A stretch of 64,000 nt of DNA from Hyphomicrobiales bacterium (GTDB taxonomy: Bacteria; Pseudomonadota; Alphaproteobacteria; Rhizobiales; Rhizobiaceae). Of this stretch, positions 24,003-33,821 are shown piece after piece. Both the position numbers and the translations under genes were made by a program. The DNA is taken from the NCBI GenBank assembly GCA_900471815.1, contig UICE01000003.1:519558-583557 (forward strand), written 5' to 3'. The first letter of the stretch is position 1; each line of letters starts with the position of its first letter. The notes beneath the pieces are model-generated. The model worked only from the letters and a program-made list of their open reading frames with translations, searched no databases and was not told where the DNA came from.

Positions 24003-25460
24003 ATGACACACGCAATCATGTTGCAAGGAACTGGCTCTGACGTTGGCAAATCCGTTTTGGTGGCGGGATTGTGCCGTCTGGCGCGCAATCGCGGTTTGAG
24101 GGTTTTTCCATTTAAGCCGCAAAACATGTCGAACAATGCTGCTGTTAGCGATGATGGTGGTGAGATTGGCCGGGCGCAATGGTTGCAAGCGCTGGCTTGT
24201 GGCGTGCCCTCGTCGGTTCACATGAATCCGGTATTGCTGAAGCCTCAGTCAGAAACGGGCAGCCAAATCATTGTCCAGGGCAAAGTTTGGGGACAGGCGA
24301 AGGGCAGAGATTATCAGCAATACAAGGCGGGATTGCTGAATGCGGTTATGGAGTCGTGGGATATCGTTCGTGCCGATGCGGACATAGTCATCGTTGAAGG
24401 AGCTGGATCGCCCGCAGAAATCAATCTGCGACCAGGGGACATCGCCAATATGGGCTTTGCCGTCAAAGCCAATGTGCCTGTGGTTCTGGTTGGCGATATT
24501 GATCGAGGCGGGGTGATAGCGTCGATTGTCGGCACGCACGCAATTCTTTCTCCTGAAGATCGGGATATGATTTCCGGTTATCTGATCAACAAGTTTCGCG
24601 GCGACATTTCGCTTTTCGATGACGGTTTGAAATCTATCACACAATTTACGGGCTGGCCGTCCTTCGGGGTTGTCCCTTGGTTGAAAGATGCCTCCCGTCT
24701 TCCGGCGGAAGACTCGGTTGTATTGGAACGGCTGGTCAAAGGTGATGGGCGGGCGTTGAAAATTGCCGTTCCAGTGCTTGATCGCATTGCCAATTTTGAT
24801 GATTTCGATCCGCTGATAGCTGAACCGCAAGTCGAGGTCGTCATGATCAAAAGTGGCGAGCGAATCCCTGCAGATGCAGGTTTGGTCATTATTCCGGGCT
24901 CCAAATCCACCATTGGTGACCTTCAACGGTTCCGTGAAAATGGCTGGGACCACGATCTTGATCAGCACAGGCGCAGAGGTGGTCATATTATCGGCATTTG
25001 TGGCGGCTTCCAGATGCTGGGTAAAACAGTATCTGACCCCCAAGGGATTGAAGGAAATATCAGGGAAATTAGAGGTCTTGGTTATCTCGATATTGATACA
25101 GTTATGGAGCCGGAGAAGACCGTGCGCAATGTCCAAGCCCATTCATTGCAGTTTGACATACCGTTGAAGGGCTATGAGATTCACCTTGGTCGAACGACTG
25201 GCCCCGATTGCATCCGGCCAGCCGTGAATATTGATGGCATAGCGGATGGTGCAATATCCGCTGACGGCAAAGTATTCGGTACCTATATGCACGGGCTTTT
25301 CAACGCGGACGCATTCCGGGCAGCATTTTTAAAGTCCATGGGAATATCTGCTGGCGCTCTCGATTATCACGCTGGTGTAGATGCGGCGCTCGACTCCATT
25401 GCAGCGCAATTGGAGTCAGTTCTGGATATCGAGGCATTGTTTGCGCTTAAACGTGTCTGA
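24003..25460 (+). CDS. cobQ: Cobyric acid synthase (glutamine-hydrolysing)
   Basis: 485 residues from the ATG at 24003 (MTHAIMLQGTGSDVGKS). The frame extends 81 codons upstream over the divergent gene, which is not credible. It has the DRTGS/BioD-type ATPase (GTGSDVGKS at 9-17, FKPQNMSNNAA at 37-47) and a class I-like glutaminase domain with Cys333 in GICGGFQMLG. It amidates four side chains of adenosylcobyrinate a,c-diamide to cobyric acid. Length equals the family norm. It stands alone, upstream of the cobalamin riboswitch, so it is not itself controlled by that element. Confidence 0.96.
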   Translation: MTHAIMLQGTGSDVGKSVLVAGLCRLARNRGLRVFPFKPQNMSNNAAVSDDGGEIGRAQWLQALACGVPSSVHMNPVLLKPQSETGSQIIVQGKVWGQAKGRDYQQYKAGLLNAVMESWDIVRADADIVIVEGAGSPAEINLRPGDIANMGFAVKANVPVVLVGDIDRGGVIASIVGTHAILSPEDRDMISGYLINKFRGDISLFDDGLKSITQFTGWPSFGVVPWLKDASRLPAEDSVVLERLVKGDGRALKIAVPVLDRIANFDDFDPLIAEPQVEVVMIKSGERIPADAGLVIIPGSKSTIGDLQRFRENGWDHDLDQHRRRGGHIIGICGGFQMLGKTVSDPQGIEGNIREIRGLGYLDIDTVMEPEKTVRNVQAHSLQFDIPLKGYEIHLGRTTGPDCIRPAVNIDGIADGAISADGKVFGTYMHGLFNADAFRAAFLKSMGISAGALDYHAGVDAALDSIAAQLESVLDIEALFALKRV

Positions 25461-25530
25461 CGGCGTAGGCAGCGATCAAGGTGTCGCAGATTCGTTTGAC
25501 TTTTAGAGCGCTTGGTGAATAACGTTCAGC

Positions 25531-25740
25531 AGATGATTGGTTCCCGCATTGGCCAAAGGCCAGGGATCAAAAGGGAATGCGACGGTCGTACCCATTAGGG
25601 CGATCCCACCGCAGCCGACCCCGCGACTGTAGAGCGGTTAGGATATATGCCATGCTGAACGCGAAAGCGGACGGCAGTCACTGGGAAACCGGGAAGGCGG
25701 CATTTATCTTGCGACCCGCGAGCCAGGAGACCTGCCAATC
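25531..25740 (+). promoter_or_regulatory. Cobalamin (AdoCbl) riboswitch
   Basis: The segment carries the standard cobalamin riboswitch landmarks in order: GGTTCCC with AAAAGGGAA, then GACCCCGCGACTGTAG in the core, and the B12 box GCCAGGAGACCTGCC at 25722-25736. It lies in the 342-base gap after cobQ and precedes cbtB, cbtA, cobU, cobW, cobN and cobO, all in the same direction and tightly spaced. Binding of adenosylcobalamin should repress this cobalt-uptake and corrin-synthesis operon. Between the B12 box and the cbtB Shine-Dalgarno sequence, complementary CAGGG and CCCTG stretches may form the expression platform; I cannot tell whether control is transcriptional or translational. Ends are approximate. 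Confidence 0.93.
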
Positions 25741-25802
25741 ACAGGGTAATAGTGCCCAAAACCGAGGGGGATTTTCCCTTCTGGCCCTGCACGGAGGTTG
25801 TT

Positions 25803-25982
25803 ATGGCTACTGTTCGTACTTCTAATACGATTTCTCTCCCACTCGCATCGCGTCTGACGACGGCTGTTGTGTCATTGCTTCTCGGCGTGTTTATTATTTA
25901 TGGCGTCGGTCTTTCACATTCTGAAACGCTGCATGACACAGCACACGACACCCGCCATTCATATGGATTTCCTTGCCATTGA
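25803..25982 (+). CDS. cbtB: CbtB cobalt transporter small subunit
   Basis: 59 residues starting at the ATG behind GGAGG. One transmembrane helix (about residues 20-40) is followed by a His-rich tail, HSETLHDTAHDTRHSYGFPCH, typical of CbtB, where the histidines are thought to bind cobalt. It directly follows the cobalamin riboswitch and precedes cbtA; this pair is the predicted B12-regulated cobalt uptake system of alphaproteobacteria. The frame can be opened 17 codons earlier at a GTG, without a better start. Confidence 0.9.
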   Translation: MATVRTSNTISLPLASRLTTAVVSLLLGVFIIYGVGLSHSETLHDTAHDTRHSYGFPCH

Positions 25983-26107
25983 GTCTTTGAAAGCTGAAAT
26001 GCTGATTCAGCTATCGACCCTTAAGCATTGAAATAATGATGGTTTGTTTGGTCCGGGGCCTTTGCAGGTGCCCGGCGTCTCGCTTTTGGAATTGGGGAGT
26101 GGACTCC

Positions 26108-26827
26108 ATGTTGGTCAAATATTTGCTGGCTACAATCATAGCCGGTCTGTTTGCCGGAATAATTCTAACACCGGCCATGTATGTAAAAAATGTACCGCTG
26201 ATATTGCATGCGGAAGAGTATGAAAGTGCGGGCGGCGGAGGTCATTCTCATGATACGCCTGCCTCTGCGAGCGAATCTGCGGCGGTTACTCCGCACGAAC
26301 ATGCGGAAGAGGCGGGTCCCGAGCTGCCATTTGGACGTCTCGGTAATACGTTGTTGATCAATCTGGTGGCTGGAGCAGGCTTTGCGTTGATCACTGGTGC
26401 TGCGGCGCTTTTCCTCGGTCATCGCATTACCCTTCAGAACGGAATCTATTGGGGGCTTGCAGGGTTTTTCATCTTCAATTTTGCACCGGCGTTCAGCCTT
26501 GCCCCTGAATTGCCTGCTATGCCTGCAGCCGATCTGGCCATGCGGCAGACCTGGTGGCTGATAACTGTCATTCTGACGGCGGGCGGCGTCTATCTGATCG
26601 TACTGCGTGAGCAGATTTGGGCTAAGCTTCTTGGTGTTATATTGATTGTCGCTCCCCATATTTATGGCGCACCGGAAGCAGAAGATCTGACATCAGCGGT
26701 GCCTCCGACACTTGCCTCAGAGTTTGCCGTCTCAGCACTGGCAACCAATCTCTTCTTCTGGGTTGTACTTGGTACTGCACTGGGCTGGGCAATTCAGAAT
26801 TATGCTTCATCGGAGCTTGAGCAGTAA
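26108..26827 (+). CDS. cbtA: CbtA cobalt transporter subunit
   Basis: 239 residues from the ATG at 26108, the preferred start because it sits behind GGGGAG and begins directly with a membrane helix ([17 protein letters not shown]). Five or six hydrophobic helices alternate with a histidine-rich periplasmic loop ([16 protein letters not shown]) likely to bind cobalt. It ends in a TAATG overlap with cobU. Together with CbtB it should import cobalt for corrin synthesis. A longer frame to 26036 exists but is unsupported. Confidence 0.9.
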   Translation: MLVKYLLATIIAGLFAGIILTPAMYVKNVPLILHAEEYESAGGGGHSHDTPASASESAAVTPHEHAEEAGPELPFGRLGNTLLINLVAGAGFALITGAAALFLGHRITLQNGIYWGLAGFFIFNFAPAFSLAPELPAMPAADLAMRQTWWLITVILTAGGVYLIVLREQIWAKLLGVILIVAPHIYGAPEAEDLTSAVPPTLASEFAVSALATNLFFWVVLGTALGWAIQNYASSELEQ

Positions 26828-27351
26828 TGCAACCGCTGGAACGCGAAATTACCTTTATTCTTGGAGGCGCGCGTTCCGGCAAATCGTCCTTTGCCGAAGG
26901 TCTGATCGAATCATCCGGGTGGGATGCTATTTATCTTGCCACCGGCAGAGCGTGGGATGATGAAATGTCCGAGCGAATTGGGCATCATAGAGCGCGGCGC
27001 GGATCCCGATGGATTACAGTTGAAGAACCAATTGATCTGGCTGGAAAACTGGAAAGTCTTGCTGGTGTCGAAAAGGCAATCCTGGTCGATTGCCTAACAC
27101 TGTGGCTGACCAATTTAATGATGGCCGAACGTGATATCGACGCCGAAATAGCACGTCTGATAAACACACTGAGCCATCTCGCCGGTGCCATTGTTCTGGT
27201 TTCCAATGAGGTTGGTCTTGGAATCGTACCGGAAAATCGCATGGCACGTGAGTTTCGTGATCACGCAGGCCGATTGCATCAAGCCGTGGCTGCCGCTGCG
27301 GCAAAAGTCTATTTCGTGGCAGCAGGGCTGCCGCTCAAAATGAAGGGATAA
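26827..27351 (+). CDS. cobU: Adenosylcobinamide kinase / adenosylcobinamide-phosphate guanylyltransferase
   Basis: 174 residues, the usual CobU/CobP length. The P-loop [12 protein letters not shown] lies at 10-21 and a [11 protein letters not shown] segment is typical of the family. It phosphorylates adenosylcobinamide and converts it to the GDP derivative before lower-ligand attachment. It overlaps the cbtA stop by one base and is followed four bases later by cobW, so it sits fully inside the riboswitch-controlled operon. In Pseudomonas denitrificans naming this is cobP. Confidence 0.94.
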   Translation: MQPLEREITFILGGARSGKSSFAEGLIESSGWDAIYLATGRAWDDEMSERIGHHRARRGSRWITVEEPIDLAGKLESLAGVEKAILVDCLTLWLTNLMMAERDIDAEIARLINTLSHLAGAIVLVSNEVGLGIVPENRMAREFRDHAGRLHQAVAAAAAKVYFVAAGLPLKMKG

Positions 27352-27355
27352 CAAA

Positions 27356-28408
27356 ATGCAGGGTCACAAGATTCCGGCAACGGTCATCACTGGCTTTCTC
27401 GGTTCGGGCAAGACTACAATGATCCGAAATCTGCTCGAAAATGCCAATGGCAAGCGCATCGCGCTGATCATCAACGAATTTGGTGATCTTGGCGTTGACG
27501 GGAATTTGCTCAAAGGCTGCGGCATCGAAGCGTGCCGCGACGAAGATATGATCGAACTTAACAATGGCTGCATTTGCTGCACCGTGGCCGATGATTTCAT
27601 TCCCACCATGACCAAGCTTCTGGATCGACCTGATCGCTTTGATCATATTGTCATTGAAACGTCCGGTCTTGCTCTTCCACAGCCGCTGGTTGCCGCTTTT
27701 AACTGGCCGGAAATCAAGACACAGGTAACCGTTGATGGCGTTGTTACCGTTATTGATGCTGCCGCCGTGTCGGAAGGCCGTTTTGCAGATGATCACGATA
27801 AGGTTGATGCTCAGCGCGAGCAGGACGAGTCACTTGATCACGACAGCCCGCTGGAAGAGCTGTTCGAGGATCAAATTCGCGCCGCCGATCTTATTGTTCT
27901 GAATAAGACCGATCTTATTGACGAAGCTCAACTTGCCGGGGTCAAGAGTGACGTGCAGAGCCGCTCATCGCGTTCACTTAACATGGTTTCGGCTAGCTTT
28001 GGCAAGCTTAGCAATCAACTCCTACTTGGACTTGGTATTGGCACCGAAGAGGATATTGCGAACCGCAAGTCCCATCACGAGATGGAACATGAGGCAGGCG
28101 AAGAGCACGATCACGATGAATTTGAAAGCTTTGTCGTTGGGCTTGGGCCGGTTGCAGAGCCCAAATCATTTGTTGAGAAGTTGAAGCATGTGATCGTCGA
28201 TCATGATGTCCTGCGGCTCAAAGGTTTCGTTGATGTACCCGGCAAGCCTATGCGCCTGGTCATTCAAGCCGTCGGATCACGCATCGAGCATTATTTTGAT
28301 CGTAGCTGGAATCCGGGCGAAGAACGCCAGACAAGGCTCGTTGTTATTGGTCTGCACGATATTGATTCAGCAGCCATTACATCAGCTGTTAATGCTGCTG
28401 CAGCCTGA
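27356..28408 (+). CDS. cobW: CobW GTPase, metal chaperone for cobaltochelatase
   Basis: A 350-residue COG0523 G3E GTPase: Walker A GFLGSGKTT at 13-21, the metal-binding CxCC motif with Cys72, Cys74 and Cys75 (NGCICC), NKTD near 183-186, and a C-terminal CobW domain. Residues 239-253 add a His/Glu/Asp-rich stretch (SHHEMEHEAGEEHDHD) that could hold extra metal. CobW is needed in the aerobic pathway and probably delivers cobalt to CobNST. Here it lies directly before cobN. Confidence 0.95.
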   Translation: MQGHKIPATVITGFLGSGKTTMIRNLLENANGKRIALIINEFGDLGVDGNLLKGCGIEACRDEDMIELNNGCICCTVADDFIPTMTKLLDRPDRFDHIVIETSGLALPQPLVAAFNWPEIKTQVTVDGVVTVIDAAAVSEGRFADDHDKVDAQREQDESLDHDSPLEELFEDQIRAADLIVLNKTDLIDEAQLAGVKSDVQSRSSRSLNMVSASFGKLSNQLLLGLGIGTEEDIANRKSHHEMEHEAGEEHDHDEFESFVVGLGPVAEPKSFVEKLKHVIVDHDVLRLKGFVDVPGKPMRLVIQAVGSRIEHYFDRSWNPGEERQTRLVVIGLHDIDSAAITSAVNAAAA

Positions 28409-28419
28409 TCGGAAATTGA

Positions 28420-31400
28420 ATGCATCTTCTGCTGGCTCAAAAAGGAACGATTGCTGAAGGCACCGAGGCAATTGATCTCGGCCAGACACCGGGAGATGTG
28501 CTGTTTCTTTCTGCTGCCGATACAGAACTTGCGAGCCTTGGTATGGCCCAACGGCAAGCTGGTAATGGCTTGTCGTTACGCTTGGCAAATATGATGGCGC
28601 TTGCGCATCCCATGTCCGTCGATGCCTATATCGAGCGGACAGCCCAATATTCCAAACTTATCGTTGTCAGGATTATCGGCGGCGAAAGCTATTGGCCTTA
28701 CGGGTTGGAAGCGCTCCACGCCTGCGCTGTAAATCATAAGGTTCATTTGGCGGTTCTGCCGGGTGATGACAAGCCCGACCCGGGTCTGGACCGATTTTCG
28801 ACGGTTACGCGTCAGGATCGCGACGCTCTTTGGCATTACTTGCTGGAAGGTGGAGCGCAGAACGCGCAATACTTCCTCGACTATTGTGCGGCCATGATCC
28901 ATGGTGGTGACAAGCCGCAAGAGGCTGCACCATTATTAAAGGCGGGCCTTTGGTGGCCGGGGAGCTCGGCTCCATCGCTAACCGAATTGCGCAAACACTG
29001 GGTGGCGGATGCTCCAATTGTTGCTATCTGCTTTTACAGGGCACTGGTGCAAAGCGGACAAATGCAACCCGTGGAAGCACTGGTTAGTGCGCTGAAGGCA
29101 AAGGGCCTTAACGCCTTGCCGGTTTTCGTTTCCAGCCTGAAAGATCCCGTCTCAGTTGCAACACTGACGGGTATTTTTAATGAAGCCGCGCCAGCAGTGG
29201 TCCTGAATGCAACCGGATTTGCGGTTTCGGTGCCCGGCGCGTCGCGTAAGCCCACCGTGCTTGAGCATGACGATGCTATGGTGCTGCAAGTCATCTTCTC
29301 AGGCTCAAGTGTCGATCAATGGCGCAATTCTGATCAGGGCCTTTCAGCGCGCGATCTGGCGATGAATGTTGCACTGCCCGAGATAGATGGCCGGGTTTTA
29401 TCGCGCGCGGTGTCGTTCAAATCCGCACGCCATTATGATGAGGCGGTTCAGGCAAATATTGTTACGCATGAGCCTTTGGCCGATCGGGTTGAGTTCGTTG
29501 CAGCATTGGCTGCTGGCTGGGCTCGTCTTCGCGTCACAAAACCTGCCAAGCGTTTGACGGCATTGATCATGGCGAACTATCCAAATCGCGATGGCCGCCT
29601 TGGCAATGGCGTTGGCTTGGATACGCCAGCTGCAACGCGGCATATACTCGATAAAATGCGCGAGCAGGGCTATCCGGTCGCCGATATTCCTGCCGATGGC
29701 GATGCTCTGATTAATCATTTGATGGCGGGACCAACCAATTCCGCGAATGATGGGCGCGAGGTGCGCGAAACGATTTCTCTGCGAGAATACAAGGACTTCT
29801 TCGATACTCTTCCTCAATTGATTCAGGCCGCAGTAGTCGAGCGTTGGGGCAAACCAGAAGCCGACCCGTATTTCATTGCAGGCGATAGCCTATTTGCGCT
29901 GCCTTTGGCGAGATACGGCGAAACTCTTGTCGGCATTCAGCCAGCTCGTGGTTATAATATTGACCCGAAAGAGACTTACCATTCGCCTGATCTTGTGCCG
30001 CCGCATGGTTATATCGCATTCTATGCCTATCTGCGGAGCGTGTATGGTGCCCATGCCATTGTACATGTCGGCAAGCATGGCAATCTGGAGTGGCTGCCGG
30101 GCAAATCCCTCGCGCTATCCGAAGCATGCTATCCAGAGGCGGTTTTAGGCCCTGTTCCCCATATCTATCCTTTTATCGTCAATGACCCAGGTGAGGGTAC
30201 GCAGGCTAAACGCCGTTCATCGGCAGTTATTATCGATCATCTGACGCCGCCACTGACCCGTGCTGAAAGCTATGGGCCGTTAAAGGATCTCGAGGCGCTT
30301 GTTGACGAATATTACGAAGCCTCGGGCGTTGATCCGCGTCGTCTTGTGCGTCTAAAGGGACAAATTCTCGATCTCGTGCGCGATATTGGCCTCGACACGG
30401 ATGCCGGCATTCATGACCATGATCCAGATGATCTCGCTCTGCAAAAACTTGATGCCTATCTCTGTGATCTCAAGGAAATGCAGATTCGCGATGGATTACA
30501 TATTTTCGGGCAATCCCCCAAAGGCAGCCTGTTAACCGATTTGGTTGTGGCTTTGGCGCGTGTACCCCGCGGTTCGGGGCATGGATCTGATCAAAGTCTG
30601 CAACGTGCGATTGCTTTGGATCTCAAACTCGATGGCTTTGACCCGCTTGATTGTGACATGGCCGCGCCATGGGAAGGTTTGCGCCCGCGAGGCCTGAGAA
30701 CTCTTTCCGATGCGTCTTGGCGTATCGCCGGAGACACGGTCGAGCGCATTGAAATCCTCGCGGCCAAGCTGGTGGCGGGTGAAATTGAATGCCCCGAAGA
30801 TTGGGTTGCGACTACGGCGGTGCTGGAAGGTATCCGCGACAATCTGCATCCGGCTGTTTCAGCATGTGGCGATGCAGAAATTAATGCACTTTTGACGGCA
30901 CTTGACGGACGTTTTGTAGCACCGGGACCCTCGGGAGCACCAACACGCGGACGGCCGGACGTTTTGCCAACAGGCCGCAACTTTTTTTCCATTGATACGC
31001 GCGCTGTGCCGACACCCGCCGCATGGGAATTGGGACAAAAATCTGCCGAGCTTTTGATCCGCCGATATACGCAAGATCATGGCGAATGGCCGACATCATT
31101 TGGTCTAACCGCTTGGGGCACGTCGAATATGCGCACCGGCGGAGATGATATTGCGCAGGCACTGGCGCTGATTGGAGTCAAACCCGTATGGGACATGGCA
31201 TCCCGCCGGGTTACTGGATATGAAATCATTACGATTGCTTTGCTGGGGCGTCCGCGCGTGGATATAACCTTGCGTATTTCCGGCTTTTTCCGGGATGCTT
31301 TCCCTGATCAAATTGCATTATTTGATACTGCCGTTCGTGCGGTGGGAGCATTGGACGAAGACGAGCAGGACAATCCTATTGCTGCGCGCATGCATAGTGA

Positions 31401-32151
31401 ACAGGCGCGGTTGATTGCCGAAGGTGCCGACGAAAAGCTTGCCAAACAACGCGCGGGATTCCGTGTTTTTGGCTCAAAGCCGGGTGCCTATGGCGCGGGG
31501 CTGCAAGCGCTTATGGATGAGAATGATTGGGCGAAGCGCGATGATTTGGCCGAAGCGTGGCTGGTCTGGGGCGGCTACGCCTATGGTGCAGGCGAAGAGG
31601 GCAAGCCAGAGCGTGGCCTTCTCGAAGAACGATTGCGGACGGTAAATGCCGTTGTTCAAAATCAGGACAATCGGGAACATGATTTGCTTGATTCAGACGA
31701 GTATTACCAGTTTGAAGGTGGTATGTCGGCTGCGGTGGAGCTTGTGTCGGGCGAGCGGACCACGATCTACCACAATGATCATTCGCGCCCTGAAAAACCA
31801 GTCATCCGTACACTGGAAGAAGAGATTGCACGCACTGTGCGTGGGCGCGTGACAAACCCCAAATGGATTGCGGGTGTCATGCGTCACGGCTACAAGGGCG
31901 CTTTTGAAATGGCTGCCACAGTTGATTACCTGTTTGCTTTTGCCGCTACGACAGGGGCTGTGGGCGATCACCATTTTGAGGCAGTCTATCAGGCATTTCT
32001 GGTGGATGACGATGTGAGGGCTTTTCTTGCTGAAAAAAACCCCCATGCGCTGCGTGATATGGCCGAGAAACTGGAAGCTGCCGTGGATCGTGGTTTCTGG
32101 TCGCCACGTTCCAATTCGGCACGATTTGAACTGAGTAAGCTTGCTGCTTGA
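28420..32151 (+). CDS. cobN: Cobaltochelatase subunit CobN
   Basis: A 1243-residue large chelatase subunit, close to the family's typical length. Family hallmarks include YGPLKDLEALVDEYYEA, RPRVDITLRISGFFRDAFP, FRVFGSKPGAYGAGLQ and HGYKGAFEMAATVDYLFAFAA. It binds hydrogenobyrinate a,c-diamide and inserts cobalt with CobS and CobT at the cost of ATP, which marks the aerobic, late-cobalt pathway. Its cobS/cobT partners are not in this window, as is usual in Rhizobiales, where they lie elsewhere. It follows cobW by 11 bases under the riboswitch. Confidence 0.96.
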   Translation: MHLLLAQKGTIAEGTEAIDLGQTPGDVLFLSAADTELASLGMAQRQAGNGLSLRLANMMALAHPMSVDAYIERTAQYSKLIVVRIIGGESYWPYGLEALHACAVNHKVHLAVLPGDDKPDPGLDRFSTVTRQDRDALWHYLLEGGAQNAQYFLDYCAAMIHGGDKPQEAAPLLKAGLWWPGSSAPSLTELRKHWVADAPIVAICFYRALVQSGQMQPVEALVSALKAKGLNALPVFVSSLKDPVSVATLTGIFNEAAPAVVLNATGFAVSVPGASRKPTVLEHDDAMVLQVIFSGSSVDQWRNSDQGLSARDLAMNVALPEIDGRVLSRAVSFKSARHYDEAVQANIVTHEPLADRVEFVAALAAGWARLRVTKPAKRLTALIMANYPNRDGRLGNGVGLDTPAATRHILDKMREQGYPVADIPADGDALINHLMAGPTNSANDGREVRETISLREYKDFFDTLPQLIQAAVVERWGKPEADPYFIAGDSLFALPLARYGETLVGIQPARGYNIDPKETYHSPDLVPPHGYIAFYAYLRSVYGAHAIVHVGKHGNLEWLPGKSLALSEACYPEAVLGPVPHIYPFIVNDPGEGTQAKRRSSAVIIDHLTPPLTRAESYGPLKDLEALVDEYYEASGVDPRRLVRLKGQILDLVRDIGLDTDAGIHDHDPDDLALQKLDAYLCDLKEMQIRDGLHIFGQSPKGSLLTDLVVALARVPRGSGHGSDQSLQRAIALDLKLDGFDPLDCDMAAPWEGLRPRGLRTLSDASWRIAGDTVERIEILAAKLVAGEIECPEDWVATTAVLEGIRDNLHPAVSACGDAEINALLTALDGRFVAPGPSGAPTRGRPDVLPTGRNFFSIDTRAVPTPAAWELGQKSAELLIRRYTQDHGEWPTSFGLTAWGTSNMRTGGDDIAQALALIGVKPVWDMASRRVTGYEIITIALLGRPRVDITLRISGFFRDAFPDQIALFDTAVRAVGALDEDEQDNPIAARMHSEQARLIAEGADEKLAKQRAGFRVFGSKPGAYGAGLQALMDENDWAKRDDLAEAWLVWGGYAYGAGEEGKPERGLLEERLRTVNAVVQNQDNREHDLLDSDEYYQFEGGMSAAVELVSGERTTIYHNDHSRPEKPVIRTLEEEIARTVRGRVTNPKWIAGVMRHGYKGAFEMAATVDYLFAFAATTGAVGDHHFEAVYQAFLVDDDVRAFLAEKNPHALRDMAEKLEAAVDRGFWSPRSNSARFELSKLAA

Positions 32152-32177
32152 GATTATGATTCGGAAGGACACGCCAA

Positions 32178-32816
32178 ATGGCTGAAAAATCACAAAAATT
32201 ACAGAACCTGACCGAAGAGGAAATCAACGAACGGCACGCAGACAAGATGCGTAAGAAAAAGGCCGTTCGCGACAAGATACAGGCCACGAAAACGGACGAG
32301 AAGGGCTTGGTCATTGTCAATACGGGCAAAGGCAAAGGCAAGTCCACCGCCGGTTTCGGTGTTGTCTTCCGCGCATTGGGGCACGGAATGAAAGTCGGCG
32401 TCATTCAGTTCGTGAAAGGCTCGTGGGATACGGGTGAGCGCTGGGTTCTCGAAAAGTTTCCGGAGCAAGTGACGATTTCTGCCATGGGCGAGGGGTTTAC
32501 CTGGGAAACGCAGGACCGTGCACGTGACATTGCGATGGCGCGCAATGCGTGGGAGCAGGCAAAGGCGATGATATTGGATGACGAAACTGAGTTGGTGCTT
32601 TGTGACGAACTGAATATTGCGCTTCGATATGATTATCTGCCCGTCGATGAAATCATTGACGTCTTGAAACAGAAGCCGCACATGAAACATGTCATTATCA
32701 CAGGTCGTAATGCCAAGGATGAGCTAATCGAGTTTGCCGACCTTGTGACGGAAATGGAAATGATCAAACATCCTTTCCGTGCGGGCATCAAAGCACAGAA
32801 GGGTATCGAGTTCTGA
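32178..32816 (+). CDS. cobO: Cob(I)yrinic acid a,c-diamide adenosyltransferase
   Basis: 212 residues with a charged N-terminal extension of about 40 residues and the P-loop NTGKGKGKSTAGFG at 48-61 of the CobA/CobO/BtuR family. It adds the 5'-deoxyadenosyl upper ligand to cobalt. Last gene of the riboswitch-controlled run; a hairpin follows 32 bases after the stop. Confidence 0.95.
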   Translation: MAEKSQKLQNLTEEEINERHADKMRKKKAVRDKIQATKTDEKGLVIVNTGKGKGKSTAGFGVVFRALGHGMKVGVIQFVKGSWDTGERWVLEKFPEQVTISAMGEGFTWETQDRARDIAMARNAWEQAKAMILDDETELVLCDELNIALRYDYLPVDEIIDVLKQKPHMKHVIITGRNAKDELIEFADLVTEMEMIKHPFRAGIKAQKGIEF

Positions 32817-32848
32817 TGATGTAAGACTGGCTGGTATTGCCGCTTGAA

Positions 32849-32872
32849 GTCGGACTTTAGAACAAGTCCGAC
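32849..32872. terminator. Hairpin between convergent cobO and TSUP genes
   Basis: GTCGGACTT and AAGTCCGAC are perfect 9-bp arms around TAGAAC. The left arm reaches the stop codon of the convergent gene at 32857. No long T-run, so termination in either direction is likely but not certain. Confidence 0.55.
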
Positions 32873-33648
32873 AGCCACACGCGGACTGGATTGTCGCCGT
32901 CAAGCAGAAGCTTGGTTGCCAAGGCCAGACATACGATGATGAGAAGCGGCTTGATGATTTTCGCGCCATTTTTCATAGCCATGCCAGCGCCAATGCGTGC
33001 ACCAATGAATTGCGCCACTCCCATCAATAAACCGATTTTCCAGTTGATTGCGCCAAGAAATGCAAATGTTATGAACCCGCCAAGATTTGACGAGAAGTTC
33101 AGCAGTTTCGTGTGAGCTGTGGCTTTCAACAGGCCAAAACCTGCAAGGGAAACAAAAGAAAGCATGAAGAACGAGCCCGTGCCGGGCCCGAAAAGCCCAT
33201 CATAGAAGCCGATCAAGGGAACGATGCAAAGGCCAAAAATAAAGGGTGTAAGGCGTTGCGCCCTGTCCACATCGCCCATATTGGGTTTGACAGCAAAGTA
33301 AAGCGCGATTGCTATTAGCAACAATGGCAAAAACGCGCGCAGCACGTCTCCGGGCAAGAACCCGGCCAGCAGAGCACCCCCAACCGCTCCAAGCGCTGCC
33401 ATCAAGGCTGACGGCAGCTGCTTTTTCAAATCGACATGGCCCTTTTGCGCGTATGCCACGGTTGCGGAGGCCGAACCAAAAAGCGATTGCAACTTGTTGG
33501 TCCCAAGCGATTCTATTGGTGACATACCGGCCAGCAATAGCGCAGGTACTGTCACCAATCCGCCTCCTCCCGCAATCGAGTCTATGAAGCCTGCCGCAAA
33601 GGCGGCAGCGATCAAAATCAAATGAACATTGTCGAAAAAGGCGGACAT
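32857..33648 (-). CDS. TSUP-family (TauE/SafE) sulfite/anion exporter
   Basis: A 263-residue membrane protein with about eight hydrophobic helices and the family's glycine-rich repeats (FIDSIAGGGGLVTVPALL near the start, GFYDGLFGPGTGSFF in the middle). TSUP proteins move sulfite, sulfoacetate or similar anions. It lies inside the cobalamin region but on the opposite strand, so it is probably an unrelated insertion of gene order. The sulfite dehydrogenase-like genes at 46-51 kb are a possible functional partner, which is conjecture. Confidence 0.85.
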   Translation of the reverse strand: MSAFFDNVHLILIAAAFAAGFIDSIAGGGGLVTVPALLLAGMSPIESLGTNKLQSLFGSASATVAYAQKGHVDLKKQLPSALMAALGAVGGALLAGFLPGDVLRAFLPLLLIAIALYFAVKPNMGDVDRAQRLTPFIFGLCIVPLIGFYDGLFGPGTGSFFMLSFVSLAGFGLLKATAHTKLLNFSSNLGGFITFAFLGAINWKIGLLMGVAQFIGARIGAGMAMKNGAKIIKPLLIIVCLALATKLLLDGDNPVRVWLSDLF

Positions 33649-33821
33649 GGCGGGAGACTCGTTTGAACGAGGCGGACAATAGTTGGATTTTCGCGTTTGG
33701 CGAGCGGTTTTGCGGGACAGTTATATGGCTTGATGCGATTAGGCGCCCGCTGTGTTGTTTACGCACTTGAATTTGCTGGGTTGCGCTGCAATCAATTACG
33801 TCAAATCATTTCGGGGGTATA

